Source of the DNA: Flavobacterium bizetiae
Lineage (GTDB): Bacteria; Bacteroidota; Bacteroidia; Flavobacteriales; Flavobacteriaceae
Assembly (NCBI RefSeq): GCF_902804475.1
Contig: NZ_CADCSU010000064.1
Span: forward strand, 1-40,068
Direction of reading: 5' to 3'
Length of the DNA: 40,068 bases
A program made the translations under genes and the position numbers. Below are positions 1-7,420 of this stretch, one piece after another. The first letter of the stretch is position 1, and the number at the start of each line of letters is the position of its first letter. The notes beneath the pieces are model-generated. The model was given only the letters and a program-made list of their open reading frames with translations. It was not told the DNA's origin and did not search any database.

Positions 1-1
1 A

Positions 2-751
2 TCATTAATAGTAAGTTGTAAATCTACAGCCAGCAAAAGTTCAGATACCACAACAACTACTTCTGAATATGGAACTCAGGAAGATCAGATGAAATATTAT
101 TTTACAGGAACGGGAAATGAGCCTTTTTGGGGAATAAAATTGGGAAATGAGCATATTGAGTTTACTTCTTTAATTTCCGGAAAAGAAAAACTTACTTTTC
201 CCGCAACCGAAGTAATAAGGGCAATGGATGCTAATATAAAAATGTACAAAGTAAGTAATGAAACTTCTACTGCAACAATTATGATTCAGCAATTAGAATG
301 TCAAAACTCGATGTCCGGAGCAATTTCTCCTTATAAAGTTTCAGTTGAAATTAAAAATAACTCCGAACTTATTTTTACAAAACTAAACGGCTGCGGAAAT
401 TATAATACCGATTATCGCCTTCATGATATATGGGTTCTGGAAGAATTAAACGGATTTAAGGTTTTTATCACTGATTTTCAAAAGGAATTACCAAGAATTG
501 AAATCAATTCATCAGAAAATAAATTTGTGGGGTTTGGCGGTTGTAATGCGATCAGTGGCAGTATTTTTTATGAAAAAGATCTACTTCGATTTTCAAAAGT
601 AGTTTCGACTATGATGGCTTGTGCACCGGGAAACAAAGAAGATCAGTTTATTAAAGCGCTGCAAAGTACCACTACATATTCTATTGGCGATAACAGGTTA
701 ACGTTGTCTAATCCTTCGGCAAAACTTTTAGTTTTTAGAAAAGTAGATTAA
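2..751 (+). CDS. META-domain lipoprotein with extra N-terminal domain (5' end outside window)
   Basis: The reading frame is open to the left edge, so the start codon lies outside the window. The first visible residues, SLIVSCKSTASK, look like the end of a lipoprotein signal with the lipobox Cys at bases 17-19; the ATG at 89 is therefore internal. After a Ser/Thr-rich linker comes a domain with a GTGNEPFWGIKL motif, as in COG3650-type lipoproteins. The C-terminal half is a META/HslJ domain (IWVLEELNGFKV, GFGGCNAISG, MMACAPG). META proteins are usually envelope-stress or heat-resistance lipoproteins; the exact function is unknown. The downstream gene repeats the META half, so the two are tandem paralogues. 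Anchoring in the envelope is inferred from the lipobox. Confidence 0.85.
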   Translation, partial: SLIVSCKSTASKSSDTTTTTSEYGTQEDQMKYYFTGTGNEPFWGIKLGNEHIEFTSLISGKEKLTFPATEVIRAMDANIKMYKVSNETSTATIMIQQLECQNSMSGAISPYKVSVEIKNNSELIFTKLNGCGNYNTDYRLHDIWVLEELNGFKVFITDFQKELPRIEINSSENKFVGFGGCNAISGSIFYEKDLLRFSKVVSTMMACAPGNKEDQFIKALQSTTTYSIGDNRLTLSNPSAKLLVFRKVD

Positions 752-827
752 AATTGTAACGAATAAAATATGTCTTAATGTGATGAAATAATAACTTGTA
801 GCTTCCTTTTATACTATTCTGTAAAAT

Positions 828-835
828 TATTTTTG
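828..835 (+). promoter_or_regulatory. Possible -7 box (TANNTTTG) before the second META gene
   Basis: TATTTTTG fits the Bacteroidota -7 consensus and ends 28 bases before the ATG. No TTTG or TTG sits at the expected -33 distance, so the call is weak. Confidence 0.35.
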
Positions 836-863
836 TAAAATAAAACTTATAATAAAATTTTAC

Positions 864-1304
864 ATGAAAAGGATTTTAATGCTATTTATAGCTGTATCGT
901 TGACTTACAGTTGTAAATCTACAAAAGAGGGAAATTCAACCACAAGTATTAATTCAAAAACAATAGAAAAGAAACTACAACAAACCTGGATTTTGGAAGA
1001 GTTAAACGGAAAGAAAATTGCTCAAAATGATTTTCAGAAAAGCACTCCAAAGATTGAGGTAAAATCATCCACTTTTAGTGGCTCAACGGGATGTAATGCG
1101 ATCAACGGAAATTTATTGTCTAAAGGGTCAAAAGAAATTCAGTTTTTAAATCTTACATCAGAAAATAAAAAATGTTCGACAGCTAAAAAAGAAGAAGAGT
1201 TTGTTAAGCTTTTAAAAACGACAACAAATTACTCTATCGATCATGATAAGTTATCGCTTTCAAATCAGTTTGGGCCAACAATGGTTTTCAAAAAAGGAAA
1301 TTAA
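864..1304 (+). CDS. META domain (HslJ-like) lipoprotein
   Basis: A 146-residue protein with a lipoprotein signal (lipobox ending at Cys17, LTYSC) followed by a single META/HslJ domain: TWILEELNGKKI, then GSTGCNAINGN, then the NKKCSTAKKEEEF region that corresponds to the conserved Met/Cys stretch. It matches the C-terminal half of the preceding gene closely in layout, pointing to a tandem duplication in which only the upstream copy has the extra N-terminal domain. In other bacteria HslJ-type proteins are linked to heat and novobiocin resistance; the role here is not known. It is followed directly by a rho-independent terminator, so it ends its transcription unit. Confidence 0.88.
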   Translation: MKRILMLFIAVSLTYSCKSTKEGNSTTSINSKTIEKKLQQTWILEELNGKKIAQNDFQKSTPKIEVKSSTFSGSTGCNAINGNLLSKGSKEIQFLNLTSENKKCSTAKKEEEFVKLLKTTTNYSIDHDKLSLSNQFGPTMVFKKGN

Positions 1305-1307
1305 TAA

Positions 1308-1337
1308 AAAAGGTTCCGATACGTCGGAAACTTTTTT
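1308..1337 (+). terminator. Rho-independent terminator after META gene
   Basis: AAAAGGTTCCGA and TCGGAAACTTTTTT pair around a four-base loop (TACG) with one G-T wobble, ending in a T run. It starts just after the stop codon at 1304. Confidence 0.8.
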
Positions 1338-1419
1338 GTATCATTAAATAAAAAAAATCAGTGCAAATCTACGTTTTCGCGTTAGCGAATCCGTATAATC
1401 CGCGTGCCATTTCACGTTG

Positions 1420-2700
1420 CTATTCCAGTAATTCTTTAGGATCTTCTTTATCTTCCTCAATAAAATCAAGTTCTAAAGCTCGAACAGTTTGCACAGCATT
1501 TCCGGCAATACCACGAATCGATCCGTACATTCCTAAAGTGTTGTGAACCACTTTTTCGATTTGTTTTTCGCGTTGTTTCCAAATACGCTGCATCGCTCTT
1601 TTTTCGGCATCAAGATCGCCTTGCATTTGCGTAAAACCTTCCACAATTCCTTCAATTTGCAAACGGAATTCGTTGCTCGTCAAGAAATCATACAACATCG
1701 ACATTTTATCGCCTTTGTTTTCCTGTGCCTGAACAGCCTGACTTACCTGAATCAAAGACTGACGTAAAACGTTACTCAAACCTTTAAATTCTTCATACGT
1801 ACAAATCCAGATTCCGTCACGCATTCCCATTCTGTCCATTCCCGCAGGCATTACTTCGGTAACTAAAACTCCAATATTGGCTCTTTTAGTTCTAATATCG
1901 TTTTTAAACTTCTCAATCCAGGCAGGCTGAAAAGCTTTTGTACGTTTACTTTCGTAGTAAATCGAACCACAATTCTGCAATTCCCTGGTATTTACCACCT
2001 GAAGACAATCTGCTCCGTTTGCTCCTTTTTTAATCTCGTCGATACTATCAAGCGGGAAATTATTGGCCAGCCATTCTTCAATTGCTAATTCCATTACTTC
2101 ACCCTGCAATTGCATAGAACCTTGTTCCTGCTTGCGTTTCATTTCTTCGATTAACTTCTTTTGGTCGTCAGATTGTTTTTGGTATTCTTTTATTTTTAGC
2201 TCGTTTTTTTCTTCTTCCTGTTTGCGAATTTTATCACGCTCCAGAACTAAAGTTGCGTTAAGTTGCTTTTGAGCTTCGGCTTCGATGGCTTCTTTCATTT
2301 CCAGTTTTTCACGCTGAAGTTTCGCAATTTCTCCCGTCATTTTATTTAATTCGCGAAGTTTTTCTGATTTTTCCGAAAGTTCTTTTTCCATCAACAGCAT
2401 TCGGTCTTTATTTTCTTCGTCGAGTTTTGTTTTTAGTTTTTCGGTAATTTCTTTTTCGGCAACCTTTTTTTCTCGTTCTAAACGTTCAGCAAAAAGTTCA
2501 TTTTCATGCTTCTTTTTAGCTTCAAATTCGGTTTTTGCTTTTTCGAATTGCTCGTTTTTAAGTTCTAATTCTTTGGTTTGAGCATTTGCCTTTTGTTGAA
2601 ATTCTTTACGAATACTATCTTCCAGCTGATGTTTTAAAATATCATTTACGTCGATAGTTGTTCCGCAATTTGGGCACTGAATTGAAGATTGCTCTGCCAT
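1420..2700 (-). CDS. DUF2130 coiled-coil protein with possible nuclease-like core
   Basis: 426 residues, the usual length for the COG4487/DUF2130 family. The N-terminus has a CPNC knuckle (Cys9, Cys12) but no second Cys pair nearby, so it is at most half a zinc ribbon. Residues about 30-195 are a highly charged coiled coil rich in Lys, Glu and Gln. The conserved C-terminal domain begins near residue 199. It contains Glu201/Glu204, GAD (Asp231) and YYESKR (Glu250, Lys252). That order resembles a PD-(D/E)XK nuclease core, as in RmuC-like coiled-coil proteins; this is my inference and the family has no firm function. There is no signal peptide, so it is cytoplasmic. It stands alone, transcribed leftwards and converging on the META genes. 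Confidence 0.85.
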   Translation of the reverse strand: MAEQSSIQCPNCGTTIDVNDILKHQLEDSIRKEFQQKANAQTKELELKNEQFEKAKTEFEAKKKHENELFAERLEREKKVAEKEITEKLKTKLDEENKDRMLLMEKELSEKSEKLRELNKMTGEIAKLQREKLEMKEAIEAEAQKQLNATLVLERDKIRKQEEEKNELKIKEYQKQSDDQKKLIEEMKRKQEQGSMQLQGEVMELAIEEWLANNFPLDSIDEIKKGANGADCLQVVNTRELQNCGSIYYESKRTKAFQPAWIEKFKNDIRTKRANIGVLVTEVMPAGMDRMGMRDGIWICTYEEFKGLSNVLRQSLIQVSQAVQAQENKGDKMSMLYDFLTSNEFRLQIEGIVEGFTQMQGDLDAEKRAMQRIWKQREKQIEKVVHNTLGMYGSIRGIAGNAVQTVRALELDFIEEDKEDPKELLE

Positions 2701-2931
2701 TTTTATTGATTTTATTTAGTAGAATTATAATTTGCTAAGGTATTTAAAAGTTATCTTTTAAGCGTATTATAAGGTGTGATAAATTGTAACGATTTTTTAT
2801 AGCCACAAATTCACGAATTGTTTTTTGTTTTATTGCTTGAGTGCAATTTAAAAAGCTTTTGATTTTAATTTTTACGGATTTCCTTTATTATGAAATGATT
2901 TGTGAATTTGTTTCGAATTTGATTTTTTATG

Positions 2932-3164
2932 AATCTCGCAAAGTCGCGAAGGCGCAAAGTTTTTAAATTGAATAGCGTCCAGCTTTAGCTGGATGTGTGA
3001 ATAATTAAGTTTATAAGGCTGGCTTTAGCCAAATTCGTAATAGTTTGGCTAAAGCCCTTTGTAATTCAATTTTTATATCTCCAGCTAAAGCTGGAGACAA
3101 TTCAAAAAAACTTTTAAATTTGAGATAATAAAAAAACTTTGCGCCTTCGCGTTTTTGCGAGATT
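2932..3164. repeat. Nested inverted-repeat element in the 2701-3185 gap
   Basis: Outer arms of about 33 bases (2932-2965 and 3131-3164) are near-perfect inverted copies built on CGCGAAGGCGCAAAG. Between them lie shorter palindromes: CCAGCTTTAGCTGG near 2980, the pair GGCTTTAGCC / GGCTAAAGCC at about 3025-3060, and CCAGCTAAAGCTGG near 3085. No coding frame covers the gap. The left part (about 2784-2825) also holds TTGTAACGATTTTTTA and a GCCACAAATTCACGAATT half-site, both seen again in other gaps of this window. It is a non-coding dispersed repeat of unknown function. Confidence 0.8.
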
Positions 3165-3185
3165 AAATTATAAACTCACTTTCAA

Positions 3186-4064
3186 CTACTTTTTATTCAA
3201 TAAAAATTCAACAGCTAGTTTCGTAATTTCAGATTCATCTTCTTTTGATGTAATCAACGAAACATCCGTAAATAAATTGACTTTCTTTAATTCGATAAAA
3301 CCAATTTCAGGATCATGATTATTCTTGGCAATATTCGAAGGAACAATCGAAATTCCCAAACCATTTTTAACCAATTGTACGATCGAATTGATGTTGTTGG
3401 ATTCGTGCACTACTTTTGGCGTAAAGCCATAAAATGCGCAAAGTTCCAGTAAAACCTCATGATAATGTGGTGCATAATCTTTATTGAAAAACACAAAGGT
3501 TTCGTCTTTAAGATCCGGGATTTCTTTTTCAGAATTAATTTGGATGATACTTTTATTATAAACCACCGAAAAGCCGTCCTGAAACCACAATTGCGATTTT
3601 ATTTTAGGTGATTTTACAGGAGAACGAATAATTCCTAAATCAATTTTGCCTTGTTCTAAAGCGTCGATTTGTTTGGTTGTAGAGACTTCAAATAATTTGA
3701 AATTGACATACGGGAATTCTGTTTTCAGATGTTTAATCAAATCTGAAATTACAGCCGAATAAATTGAACTGATATAAGCGATTCTGAATTCTCCGGATAC
3801 ATTTTCGGCAATTTTTTTCGTTTTTACTGAAATGCGTTCAAGGTTCTGAAAAAGTTCTCGTATTTCCTTTTCGAAATATTTTCCTGCTTCGGTGAGCTCG
3901 ACTTTTTTATTGTTTCGGATGAAAAGCTTCGCCTGAATTTCATTTTCAAGTTCGATGATTTGTCGACTCAAAGGAGGTTGGGAAATAAAAAGTTTTTCGG
4001 CGGCTTTGGTAAAGTTTAATTCTTCGGCTACAGCCAAAAAATATTTCAAGTGACGTAATTCCAT
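3186..4064 (-). CDS. LysR-family transcriptional regulator
   Basis: 292 residues, typical for the family. The N-terminus is the LysR winged helix-turn-helix (residues about 1-60: MELRHLKYFLAVAEELNF, then KAAEKLFISQPPLSRQI). A linker helix and a periplasmic-binding-protein-like effector domain follow (about 90-290, with the typical GIIRSP and GLGISIVPSN stretches). It is divergently oriented to the methyltransferase at 4388, with a LysR-type ATAC-N7-GTAT site directly before its own ATG, so autoregulation is likely. The effector and full target set are not visible; neighbouring oxidoreductase genes are possible targets, but that is a guess. Confidence 0.92.
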   Translation of the reverse strand: MELRHLKYFLAVAEELNFTKAAEKLFISQPPLSRQIIELENEIQAKLFIRNNKKVELTEAGKYFEKEIRELFQNLERISVKTKKIAENVSGEFRIAYISSIYSAVISDLIKHLKTEFPYVNFKLFEVSTTKQIDALEQGKIDLGIIRSPVKSPKIKSQLWFQDGFSVVYNKSIIQINSEKEIPDLKDETFVFFNKDYAPHYHEVLLELCAFYGFTPKVVHESNNINSIVQLVKNGLGISIVPSNIAKNNHDPEIGFIELKKVNLFTDVSLITSKEDESEITKLAVEFLLNKK

Positions 4065-4066
4065 AA

Positions 4067-4081
4067 ATACCTATTAAGTAT
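4067..4081. promoter_or_regulatory. Putative LysR operator (ATAC-N7-GTAT)
   Basis: ATAC CTATTAA GTAT is an exact match to the classic T-N11-A LysR recognition dyad and begins three bases upstream of the LysR start codon. AAGTAT occurs again at 4098 and 4109, that is 22 and 33 bases from the first copy at 4076, so the copies fall on roughly one face of the helix. Occupancy would block the LysR gene's own transcription. Confidence 0.55.
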
Positions 4082-4147
4082 TAATAATTGACAAAATAAG
4101 TATTTTTGAAGTATATATCAAAATGGTAGTTTTGATAAAAAAAAAGA

Positions 4148-4370
4148 TGGCCCACGTGTTTTACGGATTTAAACTGGTTTGCGCGGATTTTTAATTTTTT
4201 CTATGCGCTAAAAAGAATTATGCCACAGATTAAAAGGATTGTAACGATTTTTTAAATTATGCTTAAAGATAATCTGTATAATCAATCGAATCTGTGGCAA
4301 AAAAATAAGCAAAGTTTATAAAAAAATAAATCTGTGAAAACCAGTTTAAATCCGTGTCATCCGTGGGCCA
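4148..4370. repeat. Nested inverted repeat between LysR and methyltransferase
   Basis: Outer arms 4148-4180 and 4338-4370 pair with few mismatches (TGGCCCACG..., ACGGATTTAAACTGGTTT against AAACCAGTTTAAATCCGT). An inner pair, TGCCACAGATT (4221-4231) and AATCTGTGGCA (4289-4299), is exact. It fills most of the 4065-4387 gap and contains no gene. The right arm overlaps an upstream in-frame extension of the methyltransferase frame, which argues that the extension is not translated. Confidence 0.8.
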
Positions 4371-4387
4371 ATAAAAAAACAAAAACT

Positions 4388-5095
4388 ATGAAAAAATCAA
4401 CTATCGAAGAAATCAGAGAACGATTTGACAATGATGTCGAAAGATTTTCAAATTTAGAAACCGGACAAGTGGCAACAATCGACGCTACGATTTCATTAGA
4501 ATTAATTACGGAAGCTTCTAAAAGAATTGTTCCTAATGCTACAAATGTTTTAGATATTGGATGTGGTGCAGGAAATTATACTTTAATGATGTTGTCTAAG
4601 GTTCCGAATTTAAATTCAACTTTGGTCGATTTGAGTTTGCCAATGTTGGATCGAGCTTTTGAAAGAGTTTCGGCGGCAACGAATGGAAGGGTAGAAGTGA
4701 AGCAAGGTGATATTCGTGAAGTCGATTTGCCGGAAAATCAATTTGATATTATTTTGGCGGGAGCAGTTTTGCACCATTTGCGTGATGATCAGGATTGGGA
4801 AACTACTTTTGCTAAAATATTCAAATTGTTAAAACCAGGCGGATGTTTTATGATTTCGGATTTGATTACCCAGGACACGGAGTTATTGAATGAATATACC
4901 TGGCAGCGCTACGGTGAATATTTAGAAGGAATTGGCGGTGCAGAATATCGTCAGAAAGTATTTGATTATATTGAGAAAGAAGATACGCCAAGATCAATGA
5001 ATTACCAGTTGGATTTAATGAAAAAAGTTGGATTTACAAGCGTTGAAATTTTACACAAGAATATGTGTTTCGGTGCTTTTGGCGGGATTAAGTAA
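4388..5095 (+). CDS. Class I SAM-dependent methyltransferase
   Basis: The ATG at 4388 gives 235 residues. An earlier in-frame ATG at 4334 lies inside the arm of an inverted repeat and codes for an atypical Cys/Pro/Trp-containing leader, so I prefer 4388. The SAM-binding motif I is VLDIGCGAG (residues 54-62). An acidic residue follows strand 2 (STLVDLS), and FDIILAGAVLHHL is the motif II/III region, as in ubiquinone/menaquinone-type and small-molecule methyltransferases. The substrate is unknown. It is divergent from the LysR gene, which may regulate it, and converges on the quinone reductase gene with a strong hairpin between them. Confidence 0.85.
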   Translation: MKKSTIEEIRERFDNDVERFSNLETGQVATIDATISLELITEASKRIVPNATNVLDIGCGAGNYTLMMLSKVPNLNSTLVDLSLPMLDRAFERVSAATNGRVEVKQGDIREVDLPENQFDIILAGAVLHHLRDDQDWETTFAKIFKLLKPGGCFMISDLITQDTELLNEYTWQRYGEYLEGIGGAEYRQKVFDYIEKEDTPRSMNYQLDLMKKVGFTSVEILHKNMCFGAFGGIK

Positions 5096-5182
5096 TTTTT
5101 TTGCCACGAATTCACGAATTTTATTTTTAAAATCTATGCGTAAAGCATTTAAATTAATTCGTGAATTCGTGGCGAAAAAAAT
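5096..5182. terminator. Long hairpin, likely bidirectional terminator
   Basis: Arms GCCACGAATTCACGAATT (5103-5120) and its exact reverse complement (5156-5173) flank a 35-base loop. T-rich and A-rich runs lie outside the stem on both sides. It separates two convergent genes. The arm sequence (CACGAATTCACGAATT) also occurs as a half-site near 2803, so it is at once a dispersed repeat and a probable terminator. Confidence 0.65.
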
Positions 5183-5192
5183 CTAATTAAAC

Positions 5193-6170
5193 TTAAACAA
5201 TATCTACAACAATTTTCCCTACAGAAGAACCGTCACTTACGGCTTTATGCGCTTCCATAGCATTGTCAAGAGTGAATTTTCTTGGATCTATGATAGGTTT
5301 TAATTTTCCTTCTTCAATTAGTTTTGTGGTTTGTTTGAGGATATCACCGTGATGCTTTCTTCTTTCGTTACCAATCATCGGGTGTAATACAAATACACCA
5401 TGAATACTTGCAGAACGAAGCGAACTTGTTGCCAAAGTATGTGTCCCGAAAGCATAACAACTTGCGATTTGACCGTAATGACGAATGGCTTTTAAGGAAT
5501 CATCAAAAGATTGTCCGCCAAGCGTGTCGTAAATAACGTCGAATCCTTCTCCGTCTGTGTATTGATTTACGTAATCTTCAACTGGAGTATTTTTATCTAT
5601 TGGAGTTGCTCCAAATGATTTTACAAAATCGGCTTTTTGCTCAGAAACTGTTGCATAAACTTCGGCACCAAGATTTTTGGCAAGCTGAACTACCATATGA
5701 CCAACGCCTCCAGCTCCTGCGTGAACCAGAACTTTGTCGCCTTTTTGTACTCTGGCTCTGTCAATCAAACCTTCCCAGGCGGTAAGTAATACTAGCGGAA
5801 CTCCTGCGGCTTCTTTCATGCTTAGATTTTTTGGTTTTATGGCCAATAAATCAGCATCTACGGCGGTATATTCGGCTAGAGTTCCCTGAAGTCCTAAAAC
5901 ACCTCCGGCAAGTCCGTAGACTTCGTCACCAACTTTAAATTCTGTAACGCCTTCACCAATTGCTTCGATTACTCCGGCAAGGTCAGTTCCTAGAACGGCT
6001 GGTAAAACCGGTGATGCATACGGCGAAAGTCCAAGTCTGATTTTGTTATCGATTGGATTTACGCCGCTTGCATGTATTTTTACTAAAACTTCTCCTTTTT
6101 TAGGAGTAGGTTTCTCCATTTGAGTGCTTACGAATTCTGATTCGTAAGTATTAGTTAGTAGTGCTCTCAT
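5193..6170 (-). CDS. Zinc-independent quinone oxidoreductase / MDR-family reductase
   Basis: 325 residues, the standard length for the medium-chain dehydrogenase/reductase superfamily. The N-terminal GroES-like domain (about 25-115) includes GEVLVKIHASGVNPID and GTDLAGVIEAIGEGV. The nucleotide-binding fold has HAGAGGVG at 150-157, pointing to NAD(P)H. The structural-zinc cysteine cluster and catalytic Cys/His of zinc alcohol dehydrogenases are absent, placing it with QOR-type quinone or enone reductases. It is the last gene of a three-gene operon (8 bases after the ygiN-like gene), whose members all fit quinone or electrophile redox chemistry. The substrate is inferred from context. Confidence 0.87.
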   Translation of the reverse strand: MRALLTNTYESEFVSTQMEKPTPKKGEVLVKIHASGVNPIDNKIRLGLSPYASPVLPAVLGTDLAGVIEAIGEGVTEFKVGDEVYGLAGGVLGLQGTLAEYTAVDADLLAIKPKNLSMKEAAGVPLVLLTAWEGLIDRARVQKGDKVLVHAGAGGVGHMVVQLAKNLGAEVYATVSEQKADFVKSFGATPIDKNTPVEDYVNQYTDGEGFDVIYDTLGGQSFDDSLKAIRHYGQIASCYAFGTHTLATSSLRSASIHGVFVLHPMIGNERRKHHGDILKQTTKLIEEGKLKPIIDPRKFTLDNAMEAHKAVSDGSSVGKIVVDIV

Positions 6171-6178
6171 TGTCTTGA

Positions 6179-6457
6179 TTATAGTATTTGCACTGTTTTG
6201 TAAACCTGAATTGGTGATGCAACTAAACTTTCGCTTTTAGCGATAAAATCCAGTAAGTAAGGCTGATTGTTGTGTATGTCAAGACCTGGCTGATCTTTCC
6301 ATTCTTCCCAGATAATAAAAACATTATCAGCATGGTGAAGGTCGTAACGAATGCAAGCTGCTTCTTTTCTGGTTTCGGTAACCAAATGATTTAACATGCT
6401 TTGAACTTGTTCTATATTCTCTGGTTTGCTTTTGAAAATTGCTGTAATTGAGATCAT
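6179..6457 (-). CDS. Antibiotic biosynthesis monooxygenase (ABM) domain protein, YgiN-like
   Basis: 92 residues forming one ABM ferredoxin-like fold: MISITAIFKSKPENIEQV at the start, CIRYDLHHADN with the core Tyr and Asp, and FIIWEEWKDQPGLDIH. These features are typical of YgiN-type quinol monooxygenases, which are small dimers without a cofactor. It starts two bases after the mdaB-like gene, so the two are tightly co-transcribed and probably translationally coupled. In Escherichia coli mdaB and ygiN are also neighbours and are proposed to form a quinone redox pair; the same pairing here supports that role. Confidence 0.85.
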   Translation of the reverse strand: MISITAIFKSKPENIEQVQSMLNHLVTETRKEAACIRYDLHHADNVFIIWEEWKDQPGLDIHNNQPYLLDFIAKSESLVASPIQVYKTVQIL

Positions 6458-6459
6458 AA

Positions 6460-7065
6460 TTATAGATTTTTAAAGGTTTGTTCTAAGTGATTGGTATAGT
6501 TTTCCTTAAAAATGTCAATATTTTCGGCTGTTGCACCTTTTTCGACATCGTGAAAATGGAATCCGTCTAATTTTTGCATACCTACAAATTTATTCATTTT
6601 GTGAAAGCCAAACATAGCTCCGTCGTCTACAGATGTTTCTTCGAAGAATTCTCCCGGAAGCGTGAAAGCTGTTGCTGGTGCATTCCAGCTTGTGGTTAGC
6701 ATATATTTACGTCCGTGTAATTGTCCTCCGGTTCCGTAATTGATGTCGGGATTTGTTCTGGTTCTTCCGTCGCTTTTGTAGATTCCTTTGTTGTGTCCGG
6801 CAGTGAAAACGTCGTCGATGTATTTTTTGAAAAGGTTTGGTAATTGAAACCACCAAACGGGTGTATGATATACTACTACGTCTGCCCAAACGAATTTTTC
6901 TACTTCTTCGTCTAAGTCAAAATCTTGTTTGATGTCGGTTGTTTTGATTTCGAATTGCTTGCTGTTTTTTAAGAATTCGATTGTCCAGTTGGTAACGGTT
7001 TCATTGAATTTTCCGCCTGAATGCGCAAAATTTTGACTTCCGTTGATGATGAATATTTTCTTCAT
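6460..7065 (-). CDS. mdaB: MdaB-like NAD(P)H-dependent quinone oxidoreductase
   Basis: 201 residues with a flavodoxin-like fold. The N-terminus is KKIFIINGSQNFAHSGGKFN (FMN/FAD phosphate loop). VVYHTPVWWFQLPNLFKKYI is the conserved active-site stretch, followed by the GTGGQLHGRKYMLTTSWNAP signature of the modulator-of-drug-activity-B group. The expected activity is two-electron reduction of quinones, which avoids redox cycling. It is first in the operon with the ygiN-like and quinone reductase genes. About 20 bases upstream of its ATG a conserved palindromic element begins (7085-7185), so either the element lies within the operon's leader or the promoter lies in the short gap. Confidence 0.88.
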   Translation of the reverse strand: MKKIFIINGSQNFAHSGGKFNETVTNWTIEFLKNSKQFEIKTTDIKQDFDLDEEVEKFVWADVVVYHTPVWWFQLPNLFKKYIDDVFTAGHNKGIYKSDGRTRTNPDINYGTGGQLHGRKYMLTTSWNAPATAFTLPGEFFEETSVDDGAMFGFHKMNKFVGMQKLDGFHFHDVEKGATAENIDIFKENYTNHLEQTFKNL

Positions 7066-7084
7066 TTTACTTTTTTTCTAATGA

Positions 7085-7185
7085 ATCTGGGTTGCGTGAG
7101 GGATAGGAGTGAAAATCCTTTTGTGCCGGTGTTCGGCATAAAAGATTGTAGTGGATAGCCCGGCCCTTGGGACACGCCCAAATTG
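7085..7185. repeat. Structured dispersed element with GGGATAG and GGATAGCCC motifs
   Basis: A stem forms between TCCTTTTGTGCCG (about 7119-7131) and CGGCATAAAAGA (about 7134-7145, mismatched), bracketed by GAGGGATAGG on the left and GGATAGCCCGG on the right. The outer ends GCGTG and CACGC also pair. I recall closely similar elements in gaps of many Flavobacterium and other Bacteroidota genomes; that memory is not verified here. There is no coding frame. It lies upstream of the mdaB-like operon in the 7066-7420 gap. Confidence 0.65.
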
Positions 7186-7217
7186 TTATTATTTAATTTT
7201 TGAGATTTTTTTAAAAT

Positions 7218-7351
7218 ACATAGTTCTCAAAGTTTGTCATTCCGAGGAACGAGGAATCGCACTAGAAACTCTATAAAGAATGTCGACAATCTTTGTCGAA
7301 TCCCGAGTGTGATTTCTCCTTCGTCGAAATGACAAGATTGCGTAAACTATG
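7218..7351. repeat. Inverted repeat with GTCATTCCGAGGAACGAGG arm
   Basis: The left arm 7233-7265 (TTTGTCATTCCGAGGAACG, then GAGGAATC) pairs imperfectly with the right arm 7305-7336 (GATTTCTCCTTCG, TCGAAATGACAA). Outer ends ACATAGTT and AACTATGT at 7218 and 7344 also pair. A tail, ATGCAAGTGAAACGTCTTTTA, follows near 7358 and recurs near 26720. There is no gene; the rest of the 7066-7420 gap holds only this element and the one at 7085-7185. Confidence 0.7.
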
Positions 7352-7420
7352 TTTGTTGATGCAAGTGAAACGTCTTTTAAAGATTGCTAAAAGCTCTGTC
7401 CCTTTGTGTTTAAATAAGTT

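Noticed and set aside
2932..3164. Insertion sequence or MITE with a transposase
   Set aside because: Long terminal inverted arms are present, but no transposase gene and no clear target-site duplication could be seen.
4334..4387. N-terminal extension of the methyltransferase
   Set aside because: It is encoded by the arm of a dispersed inverted repeat and resembles no methyltransferase N-terminus.
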